A stretch of DNA of 64,000 bases. Origin: Terriglobia bacterium (GTDB taxonomy: Bacteria > Acidobacteriota > Terriglobia > Terriglobales > Acidobacteriaceae). Shown here piece after piece: positions 44,856-52,530 of the stretch. The position numbers and the translations under genes were made by a program. The stretch spans positions 1-64,000 of the forward strand of contig JAIQFA010000003.1 in assembly GCA_020073525.1 (NCBI GenBank), written 5' to 3'. Within the stretch, counting starts at the first letter, position 1; every line of letters starts with the position of its first letter. Below the pieces are notes generated by a model that had not been told where the DNA came from, searched no databases, and saw only the letters and a list, made by a program, of their open reading frames with translations.

Positions 44856-45695
44856 TCAAGACGAGAAAAGAAACTCCAGCGCCTCGGGAAGCCGCGCCGC
44901 CCAGGCAGATTCGCTGTGCGCAGCGCCTTCCTGGATGCGAACCTTCAGCCGCTGTTCATCCAGGCCAGCTTCGCGCAGAATCGCTTCCAGTTCGCGGACG
45001 TCGGCGACGATCTTTTCGTCTTTCTCCGCGTTCCCCACTTCCCGCGTGCCCATCCCCACATAGACGCGCGAAGGCCAGTTTCGAAAGCGACGGCATTGGT
45101 CCAGAATTTTGCGGTTCGCCACGAACAGCGACGGGCTCTCGATCAGCAATCGCCCAAACACTCCCGGCGCGGCCAGTTGCGTGTACAACGTGATCAGGCC
45201 CCCGAGAGACGACCCACCCAATCCGATATTCTCCGGCCCCTTCAACACCGAATAGCTCTCTTCGATCAGCGGCATGACTTCGCGCTGCAGAAAATCGGGA
45301 TAGCACTTTCCTTTTGCGTTTAACACTCGCGGATCTTTTGACTTGTAGGGAATGTATTCATCGGCGCGACTCTTCGTGTTATCAATGCCCACGATAATGA
45401 GCGGCGGAATCTTCTGCTCGGAGATCAAACGCGTCGCCGTCTCGCCCACCTGCCAGTGGACTCCAGCAAAAGCCGTCGCCGGATCAAACAGATTCTGTCC
45501 GTCATTCAAGTAAAGGACCGGATAGCGAACCGCGCCCCAGCCATCATAATCCGGAGGCAGCCAAACCCGCAGCAGTCGCGTGTTTTTCAGAATTCGGCTG
45601 CGAAGTTCATGCAACCACAAGTTGCCCGCAGACACGGGTAGAGCAGCGGTCGCCGCAACCTTCATCTTGAGTTTTCGAGTTGTGGGTCGGGACAT
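44856..45695 (-). CDS. Alpha/beta-hydrolase of the enterochelin-esterase / esterase D family
   Basis: The 279-residue protein matches the PF00756 esterases. It has a strand-rich start (SRILKNTRLLRVWLPPDY), PVLYLNDGQNLFD, the nucleophile serine in IGLGGSSLGGLI and the catalytic histidine in EGAAHSESAWAARLPEALEF. It hydrolyses ester bonds; relatives act on siderophore esters or acyl groups. No export signal is obvious. It lies on the same strand as the sortilin-like gene downstream, 126 bases apart. Confidence 0.85.
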   Translation of the reverse strand: MSRPTTRKLKMKVAATAALPVSAGNLWLHELRSRILKNTRLLRVWLPPDYDGWGAVRYPVLYLNDGQNLFDPATAFAGVHWQVGETATRLISEQKIPPLIIVGIDNTKSRADEYIPYKSKDPRVLNAKGKCYPDFLQREVMPLIEESYSVLKGPENIGLGGSSLGGLITLYTQLAAPGVFGRLLIESPSLFVANRKILDQCRRFRNWPSRVYVGMGTREVGNAEKDEKIVADVRELEAILREAGLDEQRLKVRIQEGAAHSESAWAARLPEALEFLFSS

Positions 45696-45705
45696 GGAGG
45701 GAATC

Positions 45706-45788
45706 GAGCTCTGAGCTCTCAGCTCTCAGGAAAGCATTCGCATTGGCACTCGGGTGCTGAGTACCAGGTACTGGTTACTGGGTACTGT
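45706..45788. repeat. Word-like repeats CTGAGCTCTCAG and GTACCAGGTACTGG
   Basis: GAGCTCTGAGCTCTCAGCTC (from 45706) is followed by GTGCTGAGTACCAGGTACTG (from 45754) and GTTACTGGGTACTG to 45788. Both parts are internally repetitive and self-complementary. The second part covers the last codons and stop of the VKOR gene. Confidence 0.6.
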
Positions 45789-46224
45789 TTCGTTTCCACC
45801 AAATCACCGCCGCCAAAATCGTCGTGGTCGCAATCAACGCCAACGAACTCAAACAAAGAATGCACCAGACTCCGAGCACCCGTCCTTCAATGTAGGTCAG
45901 ATACAAGGCGAACACCAGACCGGCCGCCGCGGCCCCAAATAGCATCGCCGGAGTTTCGCGCCGCTCACGATACACCGTCGCCAAACCCGCCAGCGCCGCG
46001 TACCCAAGCATCCCAATCAGCGCAACCGGAATCCCGAAGATCGATGAATATTCGCTGCGGTTCACGATGTCGCAATTGAACGTTTCCCCGATATCGCAGT
46101 ACGCCGTCTTTGAAGTCGCGAAATGATGCTGCAGCGAGACCGACGACACCGCAATTCCGCAAACCGCCAGGATGGCGACCAGGCTCATGAGTCGCTGCGT
46201 CAACCCCGTCACGGGAGCGCGCAC
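45775..46224 (-). CDS. Vitamin K epoxide reductase family protein (bacterial VKOR)
   Basis: The 149-residue membrane protein has four or five helices. The loop cysteine pair is C43 and C51 (TAYCDIGETFNCDIV) and the active-site CxxC is C121-C124 (GVWCILCLSS). Bacterial VKOR passes electrons from the periplasmic disulfide-forming thioredoxin to quinone, replacing DsbB. It overlaps the thioredoxin-domain gene by 16 bases; a GTG at 46212 would overlap it as GTGA and is an equally good start. The last codons and stop are made of intergenic repeat sequence (CAGTACCCAGTAACCAGTAC). Confidence 0.92.
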   Translation of the reverse strand: MRAPVTGLTQRLMSLVAILAVCGIAVSSVSLQHHFATSKTAYCDIGETFNCDIVNRSEYSSIFGIPVALIGMLGYAALAGLATVYRERRETPAMLFGAAAAGLVFALYLTYIEGRVLGVWCILCLSSLALIATTTILAAVIWWKRNSTQ

Positions 46225-46640
46225 CCGGTGCGATCGCTAAGCTCTTCCAGCGTGAAAATGCGTTCCACTCGCTCGCCCGTCGGTGGAAACTGCCAGGTGG
46301 GATAATGCTTGATATCTTGTTCCTTGCAAACCTGCGCTACCCCGCGAACATCGCCTTTGATGCCACACTCCACATAGGGAGCGTACTCAAACGACGCGCC
46401 AAACTCTTCTTTTTGCTCCACGCAATGCGGACACCACCACGCCCCATACATCTTCACGCCGCGCTCGCCCAGGCAGCGCGCAAATGCATCGTGCTTGTGC
46501 TGCATGCGATTGCCAAGATAGTAGGCAAGTCCGAACGCGGCAAAGATCAGCACCGCATAGATCGCGATGCGCCCCCAATTCCGGTTTGACGTGCTGATCC
46601 CCAGCTTTTCCTTTTGTCGTTCTCTGCGCTCTTGCGACAT
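46209..46640 (-). CDS. Membrane-anchored thioredoxin-like oxidase partner of VKOR
   Basis: The 143-residue protein has a basic N-terminus, one transmembrane anchor (IAIYAVLIFAAFGLAYYLG) and a thioredoxin-like domain with C70-PH-C73 in KMYGAWWCPHCVEQKEEFG. The cis-proline loop is DIKHYPTWQFP. The domain is the same one found fused to VKOR in cyanobacteria and plants; here it is a separate gene overlapping VKOR. Together they should introduce disulfide bonds into envelope proteins. A TATAAA sequence lies about eight bases before the ATG. Confidence 0.92.
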   Translation of the reverse strand: MSQERRERQKEKLGISTSNRNWGRIAIYAVLIFAAFGLAYYLGNRMQHKHDAFARCLGERGVKMYGAWWCPHCVEQKEEFGASFEYAPYVECGIKGDVRGVAQVCKEQDIKHYPTWQFPPTGERVERIFTLEELSDRTGCALP

Positions 46641-46658
46641 GGAATTTTTATATCACGA

Positions 46659-46725
46659 GTAGAGACGGGCCTTGTCCCGTCTTCTTAGCCGCAGCAGGAG
46701 ACGCGGCAAGCCGCGTCTCTACGTG
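46659..46725. repeat. GTAGAGACG palindromic repeat, copy 4 (double)
   Basis: GTAGAGACGGGCCTTGTCCC begins at 46659, and GGAGACGCGGCAAGCCGCGT (from 46697) ends CTCTACGTG. The second half is a near-perfect palindrome (GAGACGCGGC / GCCGCGTCTC). It lies between the lipid-kinase-like gene and the thioredoxin gene. Confidence 0.75.
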
Positions 46726-46735
46726 AGGTCATCCT

Positions 46736-47695
46736 TCACACCACGACCCGCAGCGCCGCCGGCAGCACGTCGATCGCCTGACACTCCAGCGTCAACACCT
46801 CACCGTCCACCATCACATCCACCGGCGCATTGAGTTGAAACTCGACGCGCCGAACCGCCTGCCGTTCCGCCAGCGGATGCCGCGTGTGCGTGCCATCGTA
46901 AAGCGTTGCCAGATTCCGGATCAGCCCCAATCGCCCAATCGGTCCCCACCGCACATACTCAATCAGTCCGTCATCGGTAACCGCGTCGGGCGCGATCATC
47001 ATGGTGCCGCCTGTGAACTTGCTGTTGTTAAAAGTCAGAAACAGGCAGCGCCGCGAGTCGAACTCCCGCTGCCCTTCCAATCGCACCGGAAACGGGCGCC
47101 GGTCCAACCGCGCCAGGCAAAGAAAAATTGACAGCAGATACCCGGCCTGCCCCAACCCCTGAAATCGCCGATGCCGCAGGGTCGCCACGTCCGCCGCAAA
47201 TCCCACACTCAGCAGATTCGTGTAATAGATTGTTCCTTCTTTATGCGTCAGCCGCAAAACATCGCAAGGTCGAGAACGCCGAGCCTCCAGCGCCTGCATA
47301 GCGTGCTCCAAACCACTCTTGCCGGAAGCCAAGTCTTCGAAATCGCGCAGAAACGAATTTCCGGTACCGAGCGGTAGAAACCCCAAAGTTGGAATCGGAT
47401 CTTCCGCACCCGGAACTTCCTGAGACCTGAGACCTGAGAGCTGAGAGCTGCTTTCCGGAAACAAACCATTGACGATCTCATAAGAAGTCCCGTCCCCACC
47501 CACCGCCAAAAACTTCCGATAGCCGCGCGCATAGGCCTCGCGAGCAATCCGAGTCGCGTCGCCAGCCACGCGAGTCTCCGTAGTATCGAGCGCAATCCCC
47601 GCCGCCCGCAGCCGATCCAGCGCCGCCCCCACGCGTTCGCCGCAACGTCCGCCCCCCGCCGCCGGATTGATAATGGCAAGAAAAGTATCGTTCAC
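46736..47695 (-). CDS. Diacylglycerol kinase / lipid kinase (YegS-BmrU-like)
   Basis: The 319-residue protein has the DAGK catalytic fold: IINPAAGGGRCGER at the start, the ATP-binding GGDGT in FLAVGGDGTSYEIVNGLF, and FLPLGTGNSFLRDFE. The C-terminal beta-sandwich includes FNNSKFTGGTMMIAPDAVTD. It phosphorylates diacylglycerol or a related lipid. An insertion of about 14 residues (SSSQLSGLRSQEVPG) after NGLFPE is encoded by a word-like DNA repeat and keeps the frame. The start is GTG 47695. It is the last gene of the lipid cluster. Confidence 0.9.
   Translation of the reverse strand: MNDTFLAIINPAAGGGRCGERVGAALDRLRAAGIALDTTETRVAGDATRIAREAYARGYRKFLAVGGDGTSYEIVNGLFPESSSQLSGLRSQEVPGAEDPIPTLGFLPLGTGNSFLRDFEDLASGKSGLEHAMQALEARRSRPCDVLRLTHKEGTIYYTNLLSVGFAADVATLRHRRFQGLGQAGYLLSIFLCLARLDRRPFPVRLEGQREFDSRRCLFLTFNNSKFTGGTMMIAPDAVTDDGLIEYVRWGPIGRLGLIRNLATLYDGTHTRHPLAERQAVRRVEFQLNAPVDVMVDGEVLTLECQAIDVLPAALRVVV
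47420..47451. repeat. CTGAGACCTGAGAGCTG word repeat inside the lipid-kinase gene
   Basis: CTGAGACCTGAGACCTGAGA begins at 47420 and continues GCTGAGAGCTG. It is the same word family as at 45706-45730 and 47700-47760, but here it lies within a coding sequence. Confidence 0.7.
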
Positions 47696-47699
47696 GGTT

Positions 47700-47760
47700 T
47701 AGGTCGCAGGTCTCAGGTCGCAGGTGTCAGGCGTGCTGTCCCCAGAATCCTGAGACCTTA
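47700..47760. repeat. GGTCGCAGGTCTCAGG word repeat between two lipid genes
   Basis: AGGTCGCAGGTCTCAGGTCG begins at 47701 and continues CAGGTGTCAGG; CCTGAGACCTTACTCC closes the element. The arms are partly complementary. It separates the acyl-ligase gene (stop at 47764) from the lipid-kinase gene (start 47695). Confidence 0.65.
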
Positions 47761-47763
47761 CTC

Positions 47764-49473
47764 CTAAATCTCCATGACAGCTTGTCGCGCTGCGCCCGTC
47801 CCGATCTCTGCCGCCAACTCCCCGCGCTTGATCTTCAACGACGCAGTGCGCGGAAAATCTTTCTCCCACAGCAGGTAACCGCCCACGCGCTTGAAGTCGG
47901 CCAGTTTCCGGTCTCGCGCCACAATCTCCTCGATCAATCGATCGTCGAACTGCTGGTTCTGTTCCAGTCGCACCACCAGCACCAGCATCTCGTTCCCCAG
48001 CGTTTTCTGCGGCCACAAATAATTCGCCGCAAACACGCAGAATTCCTTCACCGGCAGACCGTCAAACACCACCTCAATATCTTCGGGATAAATATTTTTC
48101 CCGCCTTCGGTGACAATCATATTTTTCTTGCGCCCGACAAGCTGCAGGTGTCCATGCCCTTCGAAGCGCCCCTGATCGCCGGTCAGCAGCCAGCCTTCGA
48201 CGATGGTCTGCGCCGTCTGCTCCGAGTCATCCAGATAATGTGACATGACCGCGCGACTCCGCACCGCTACTTCCCCAATCCCGTCGCTATCCGGATTCAA
48301 TATGCGGACTTCGCTTCCGGGCAGCGGCTTGCCCACTGTGTCGGCGCGAAACGGCTTCAGATCGTTAAGCGTCACCGCCGTGCAAGCTTCCGTCAGCCCG
48401 TACCCGCAAGTCACCGGAATTCCCAGATCGTAGAAAAACTGCAATGTAGAAGGATCGGTAAAGGCTCCGCCCACAATCAGCGCCAGCAGTTCTCCGCCAA
48501 ACGCCTTGTGAACTTGCGGCAGCAGACGCCGGCTAATTTTCACCCGCGGACGTCCGCGCGTCAGCATTTTGTTGAGCCCGATCAACCGGTCCAGCATCCA
48601 GCGCTTTCCGGGCTTCAGTTCATCAAACTTCGCGCGCAGCCCGCGCTCAAGATTCTTCAGCACCATCGGCACCAGGCTCACATACGTGATGCGATAGCGC
48701 ACAAACGCATCGCGCACAAACTCCGGACGCAAAGTCCGCAAGTGAACCACGCAGGCTCCGCAGACGAACGGCCCGATAAATCCCACCATGAAATCAATCG
48801 CATGATTCGTGGGCAGAATGCTCAAATAGCGCACGCCCGGCCAAAACGGATACCAGGCCGTCAGCGAAGTGCATTGTTCGAGATAACTGTCATGCGTGAG
48901 CACGCATCCTTTCGGACGTCCGCCCGTTCCCGACGAATAGACGATGCAAGCCGTGTCCTCGCGCTGCCGCGCCACAAACTGCGGATCGCCCTTGCGCTTG
49001 AATTCTTCCCAGCGATAAGCGCCGCGCAGATCCGCCCCCGCCGGAGCCTCCGTAACGAGCACAATCTCCGCTGCAAGTTTCGGAAATTCCTGCGACTGCG
49101 TGATCGCCCGCCACAAGTAATACTCGACCACCAGAAACCGCGCCTTCGAATGCGCCAGAAGTTGCAGATGCTCCGCCGCGCTCAACTTGTAATCCAGCGG
49201 AACCAGAACGCCGCCACAGAAGAAAATCGAGTAGGCCGAAATCAGCCACTTCGACTGATTCGTCATGATGATCGCCGCCCGGTCTCCCGCCTTGAAAGCG
49301 GCATCCTCCAGCGCGCGGCAAAGCGGACGCGCCAGTTCCTTAAAATCAGAATAGGTAAGCCGCACCTTTTCGCGGTCGCGATCGGCTTCAATCAGGCAGG
49401 TTTCATTGGGCCAGCGCTCCAGCGCATCCTTCAGCGCCGCACCCAGGCTGGCATATTGTCGGAGATCAAGCAT
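47764..49473 (-). CDS. Acyl-activating enzyme (AMP-forming acyl-CoA/ACP ligase) 1
   Basis: The 569-residue protein is an ANL-superfamily adenylating enzyme. Its P-loop is [20 protein letters not shown], the A5-type motif is [17 protein letters not shown], and the hinge motif is [20 protein letters not shown] followed by [19 protein letters not shown]. The C-terminal lysine is in [16 protein letters not shown]. It activates a carboxylic acid as acyl-AMP and loads it onto CoA or the carrier protein encoded nearby. The acid is unknown. A repeat-filled 178-base gap separates it from the ACP gene. Confidence 0.93.
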   Translation of the reverse strand: MLDLRQYASLGAALKDALERWPNETCLIEADRDREKVRLTYSDFKELARPLCRALEDAAFKAGDRAAIIMTNQSKWLISAYSIFFCGGVLVPLDYKLSAAEHLQLLAHSKARFLVVEYYLWRAITQSQEFPKLAAEIVLVTEAPAGADLRGAYRWEEFKRKGDPQFVARQREDTACIVYSSGTGGRPKGCVLTHDSYLEQCTSLTAWYPFWPGVRYLSILPTNHAIDFMVGFIGPFVCGACVVHLRTLRPEFVRDAFVRYRITYVSLVPMVLKNLERGLRAKFDELKPGKRWMLDRLIGLNKMLTRGRPRVKISRRLLPQVHKAFGGELLALIVGGAFTDPSTLQFFYDLGIPVTCGYGLTEACTAVTLNDLKPFRADTVGKPLPGSEVRILNPDSDGIGEVAVRSRAVMSHYLDDSEQTAQTIVEGWLLTGDQGRFEGHGHLQLVGRKKNMIVTEGGKNIYPEDIEVVFDGLPVKEFCVFAANYLWPQKTLGNEMLVLVVRLEQNQQFDDRLIEEIVARDRKLADFKRVGGYLLWEKDFPRTASLKIKRGELAAEIGTGAARQAVMEI

Positions 49474-49510
49474 TCAGACGTTGTTTACCATAGAGACCAG
49501 AGTAAACGAA

Positions 49511-49620
49511 GTCAGAAGGCAAAAGTCAAATTGCAGAGGTGAATAGCTTCGAGGTAATGGGCTTAAGTGTGGGAAAATCAGCCCAAAGCTACTTCTTCAA
49601 TTTGACTTTTGACCCCTGAC
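49511..49620. repeat. Hairpin repeat of the 'AAAAGTCAAATTGCAG' family, copy 2
   Basis: The left arm (GGCAAAAGTCAAATTGCAGA, from 49518) and the right arm (CTTCTTCAATTTGACTTTTG, from 49592) are inverted copies around a variable centre. The outer GTCAG/CTGAC bases pair as well. It has the same design as at 17756-17862. It lies between the acyl-ligase and acyl carrier protein genes. Confidence 0.7.
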
Positions 49621-49651
49621 TTTCTCTCTGCGCTCTGTAACGAAAAGTCTC

Positions 49652-49900
49652 TTACAGCCGTGCCTGAATCCGATTCGCCAGCGTGCGAAAATCGGACACT
49701 CCCTGCAATTCATAATCCGGCAGCTCGATGCGGAAGTGATGCTCGAGTCGCGTCAGCAAGTCGAGCGCTTGCAGGCTGTCGATGCCGAGCGTCTTGAAAA
49801 AGTCGTCGTCGGGCGTGAGCTTTTCGCGCGGCACCTGAAAATGCGCAGCCGCAAGATTCAGAATCTCGTCAAGGGTGTGACCAATCGTGGGCGCTGACAT
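49652..49900 (-). CDS. Acyl carrier protein
   Basis: The 82-residue protein is a four-helix ACP. The phosphopantetheine serine is S42 in TLGIDSLQALDLLTRLEHHF. It carries acyl groups as thioesters for the enzymes around it and needs a phosphopantetheinyl transferase from elsewhere. ATG 49900 is preferred over TTG 49918, which lies further from the conserved start. It is not the housekeeping fatty-acid ACP gene by context (no fab genes) and probably serves this cluster. Confidence 0.93.
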   Translation of the reverse strand: MSAPTIGHTLDEILNLAAAHFQVPREKLTPDDDFFKTLGIDSLQALDLLTRLEHHFRIELPDYELQGVSDFRTLANRIQARL

Positions 49901-49926
49901 AATGGTGACGTCCTTCAAAACACAAA

Positions 49927-50730
49927 CTAGGGCAGATACGGCTGCGGCCCCTTGTTCTCTACAAATCTTCGCAACCCTTCTTCGACGGCTGGACGCGAAT
50001 AAAGGTCGCAGAAAATATCAATCTCCCGTTTCAACTCCTCATACGGGATCGGCTTCACAAACGCCTTCGCCGCCGCCGCTGTGCCCTTGTCAAATTTTCC
50101 GACTTGGCTGGCCGTAGCTCGCGCCACCCGTAGCGACTCGCCTTCGGCGGCAATCTGGCTCACCAGGCCAACCTGCTGCGCCTTCATCACGTTGAAGCTG
50201 CGACCGGTGAACAGCAAATCGCGCACCACCGCATTGCCCAGATCCCGCTTCAGGCGCGGAATCCCGCCGAATCCCGGAATCAACCCGAGCCGCAGTTCAG
50301 GAAAACAAAATCGCGTCATGCGGTCGGCAATCATAATGTCGCAGACCAGCGCCAGTTCGAATCCGCCGCCAAACGTCACCCCATGCACCGCGGCGATCGT
50401 TGTAATTGGCGCCGCGTCGATCGCGTTCATCACGGAGTGAATGCGCTCCAGAAACTTCCGCACTCCGCGCAGAGCCGTGCCCTTTTCCATCTGCTGCCCG
50501 CGCTGGAACAACTCGCGCAAGTCCGCTCCCGCCGAAAATCCTGCCTTCTGCGTCGAATGCACGATCAGCGCATGCGCTTCATTGGCCAGTAGGGGCAGAG
50601 CCGTCGCAAATCTCTCCAACTCCTCCAACGTGAGCGACCCGATCTCGTTGCAAGGATCGCGATGCAACGCAAGTTCAATCGCTCCATTCACGATCTGCCA
50701 CGATAGCGTCTGCCCTTTGAAGTCGCTCAT
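49927..50730 (-). CDS. Enoyl-CoA hydratase/isomerase family protein
   Basis: The 267-residue protein is a crotonase-fold enzyme. The oxyanion-hole regions are KAGFSAGADLRELFQRG and AAVHGVTFGGGFELALVCDI. The ELRLGLIPGFGG segment has a Glu at the usual catalytic position, but the second catalytic acid is unclear. It may hydrate, isomerise or hydrolyse an acyl-CoA/ACP intermediate. It overlaps the upstream ligase gene by four bases (ATGA) and is followed by the ACP gene after 26 bases, so these three form a tight operon. Confidence 0.92.
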   Translation of the reverse strand: MSDFKGQTLSWQIVNGAIELALHRDPCNEIGSLTLEELERFATALPLLANEAHALIVHSTQKAGFSAGADLRELFQRGQQMEKGTALRGVRKFLERIHSVMNAIDAAPITTIAAVHGVTFGGGFELALVCDIMIADRMTRFCFPELRLGLIPGFGGIPRLKRDLGNAVVRDLLFTGRSFNVMKAQQVGLVSQIAAEGESLRVARATASQVGKFDKGTAAAAKAFVKPIPYEELKREIDIFCDLYSRPAVEEGLRRFVENKGPQPYLP

Positions 50731-52397
50731 ACGGTCGTCGCCGCCTGATTCTTCGAAACTTCGTAGATCGCGCCAATTTCGTCGCGAAACCGTTCCGCGA
50801 TCAAATCACGTTTCAGCTTTCCATTGGCCGTCAGCAGCCCGCTCTCAATGGTGAAAGGTTCTTCCACCAAATGAAATGCCCGCACCTGCTTGTAATGCGG
50901 CAGGCCCGGATTCACATGGTCCAGTGCCGCCTGCGTTTTCTCGCTGCTTACCTTGCCCGTGACCAGCACCGCCAGGTATCCGCGTCCATTGCCCACAACC
51001 ACTACCTGGCTCGCACCCGGCAACTCCTGCAGGATCTTATCCTCGATCGGTTCCGGAGCAATGTTGTGCCCCGACCCAAGAATGATCAGGTTCTTGATGC
51101 GGCCGACAATCTTCCAGTTTCCGTTCGCGTCCACTTCGCCCTGATCGCCGGTGTGAAACCAGCCGTCCCGCAACACCTTCGCCGTTTCCTCCGGACGATT
51201 CCAGTAACCGGGAAAAATGTTCGGCCCGCGCACCACGATCTCGGCATTCTCAGCGATCTTCATCTCGACGCCCGCAATCGCAGGCCCCGCGCGGCCTGGA
51301 ATCACCCGCGCATCCGGATCGTCCATGGTGCAAATTGCCGTCGTCTCCGTAAGTCCGTACACCTGTAACACGGGAATGCCCAGCATCATAAAAAACAGTT
51401 GCGTCTCCACACTCAACGGAGCCGAGCCGCAAATCAGCGCGCGTAGCTTGCCGCCGATCATCCTTTTTCGGATGGTTGGAAACACGAGCCGATTCGCCAA
51501 CCCGAGCCATAACCCGTCCCCGGCGCGCGATTTGCCCTCCTGCCGCCGCACCCACGCCCCCTTTGCCTTGGTGTAAACCTTCAGCGGAAATCCACCCGTC
51601 TTCCAAAGCTGCTCGTCGACCGCTTTGCGCATGCGCTCGAGAAGCGCCGGAACATTCAGGAAATAATCCGGCGCCGCCAGCCGCATCTCCGTGGCAATCT
51701 TCCCCAGATCCGTATTCAACGTCAGCTTGCTGCCGCGCAGCAGGCAGGTCAGCATCATGATCCACGAGCCCGCAAAACAAAGCGGCAGGTAATGAAACAC
51801 GGCGTCCTGCCCCGGACGCCTTTTCATGAGCTGATCCAACCGTCCCGAAGTGCAGCCCAGCATGTGCCCGATGTTGCCGGCGTTCAGCATCACACCCTTC
51901 GCCTCGCCCGAGGTACCCGAGGTGTAGATGATCGTCGCCACATCTTCTTCTGCAACCGTCAGCGCCGGATTCTCCACCGGCCCGCGCCCTGCCGTAAAAA
52001 CATTTTCGAAGCAGAAATGCGGCGGCGCCTCAGGCCACGCCTCCACGATCGCATCGGCCAGCGACTGCTCGCCGCAAGCAATCACCGACGGCCAACAATC
52101 CTTCATCATCGCGACTAGTTCGGCCGGCGCCTGCCGCGCATACAGCGGCACCACCGTCAGGTCCTCCGCCATGACGGCCAAATCCATCGCCACCCACTGC
52201 ATCGAGTTATGCGCCAGCAGCGCGCACCGGTCGCCCTTTTTCAGCCGCAGGCGCCGCAGATAAGCCCGCGCCACCTGCACGTGAGCCAGCAACTGCCGTG
52301 CTGTAAGCGGGACCACCTCGCCGCTCCTGAACTCCTGGAGAACAACATTGTCCCCACTCTTCTCCAGGCTGGCAAAAATCTTTTCTAGAAATGACAT
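50727..52397 (-). CDS. Acyl-activating enzyme (long-chain acyl-CoA synthetase type) 2
   Basis: The 556-residue protein has the long-chain fatty acyl-CoA synthetase layout: P-loop IIYTSGTSGEAKGVMLNAGN, LQVYGLTETTAICTMDDPDA, and hinge WFHTGDQGEVDANGNWKIVG with RIKNLIILGSGHNIAPEPIE. The C-terminal lysine is in LLTANGKLKRDLIAERFRDE. It activates a fatty acid as acyl-AMP. Its overlap with the hydratase gene shows tight coupling. Having two different acyl-activating enzymes in one cluster suggests two acyl chains, or loading of both CoA and ACP. Confidence 0.94.
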   Translation of the reverse strand: MSFLEKIFASLEKSGDNVVLQEFRSGEVVPLTARQLLAHVQVARAYLRRLRLKKGDRCALLAHNSMQWVAMDLAVMAEDLTVVPLYARQAPAELVAMMKDCWPSVIACGEQSLADAIVEAWPEAPPHFCFENVFTAGRGPVENPALTVAEEDVATIIYTSGTSGEAKGVMLNAGNIGHMLGCTSGRLDQLMKRRPGQDAVFHYLPLCFAGSWIMMLTCLLRGSKLTLNTDLGKIATEMRLAAPDYFLNVPALLERMRKAVDEQLWKTGGFPLKVYTKAKGAWVRRQEGKSRAGDGLWLGLANRLVFPTIRKRMIGGKLRALICGSAPLSVETQLFFMMLGIPVLQVYGLTETTAICTMDDPDARVIPGRAGPAIAGVEMKIAENAEIVVRGPNIFPGYWNRPEETAKVLRDGWFHTGDQGEVDANGNWKIVGRIKNLIILGSGHNIAPEPIEDKILQELPGASQVVVVGNGRGYLAVLVTGKVSSEKTQAALDHVNPGLPHYKQVRAFHLVEEPFTIESGLLTANGKLKRDLIAERFRDEIGAIYEVSKNQAATTV

Positions 52398-52449
52398 GCG
52401 ATTCTGGTCGATCAGGATTGCCGATGTCGAAAGCTACCTCTCGCGATTT

Positions 52450-52523
52450 CCTTCGTGAACCTTCGTGCCCTTCGTGGTTTCCGCTCTTGTCTAACCAAAG
52501 AAGACACAAAGGTTCACGAAGGA
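52450..52523. repeat. Inverted pair of the ACCAC-AAGG repeat (best-matched copy)
   Basis: CCTTCGTGAACCTTCGTGCC begins at 52450 and continues CTTCGTGGTT. After about 13 bases the complementary arm AACCAAAGAAGACACAAAGG (from 52493) ends TTCACGAAGG. The roughly 30-bp imperfect stem starts only 8 bases past the pyruvyl-transferase stop (52531) and may end transcription there. Confidence 0.8.
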
Positions 52524-52530
52524 GCCCAAC

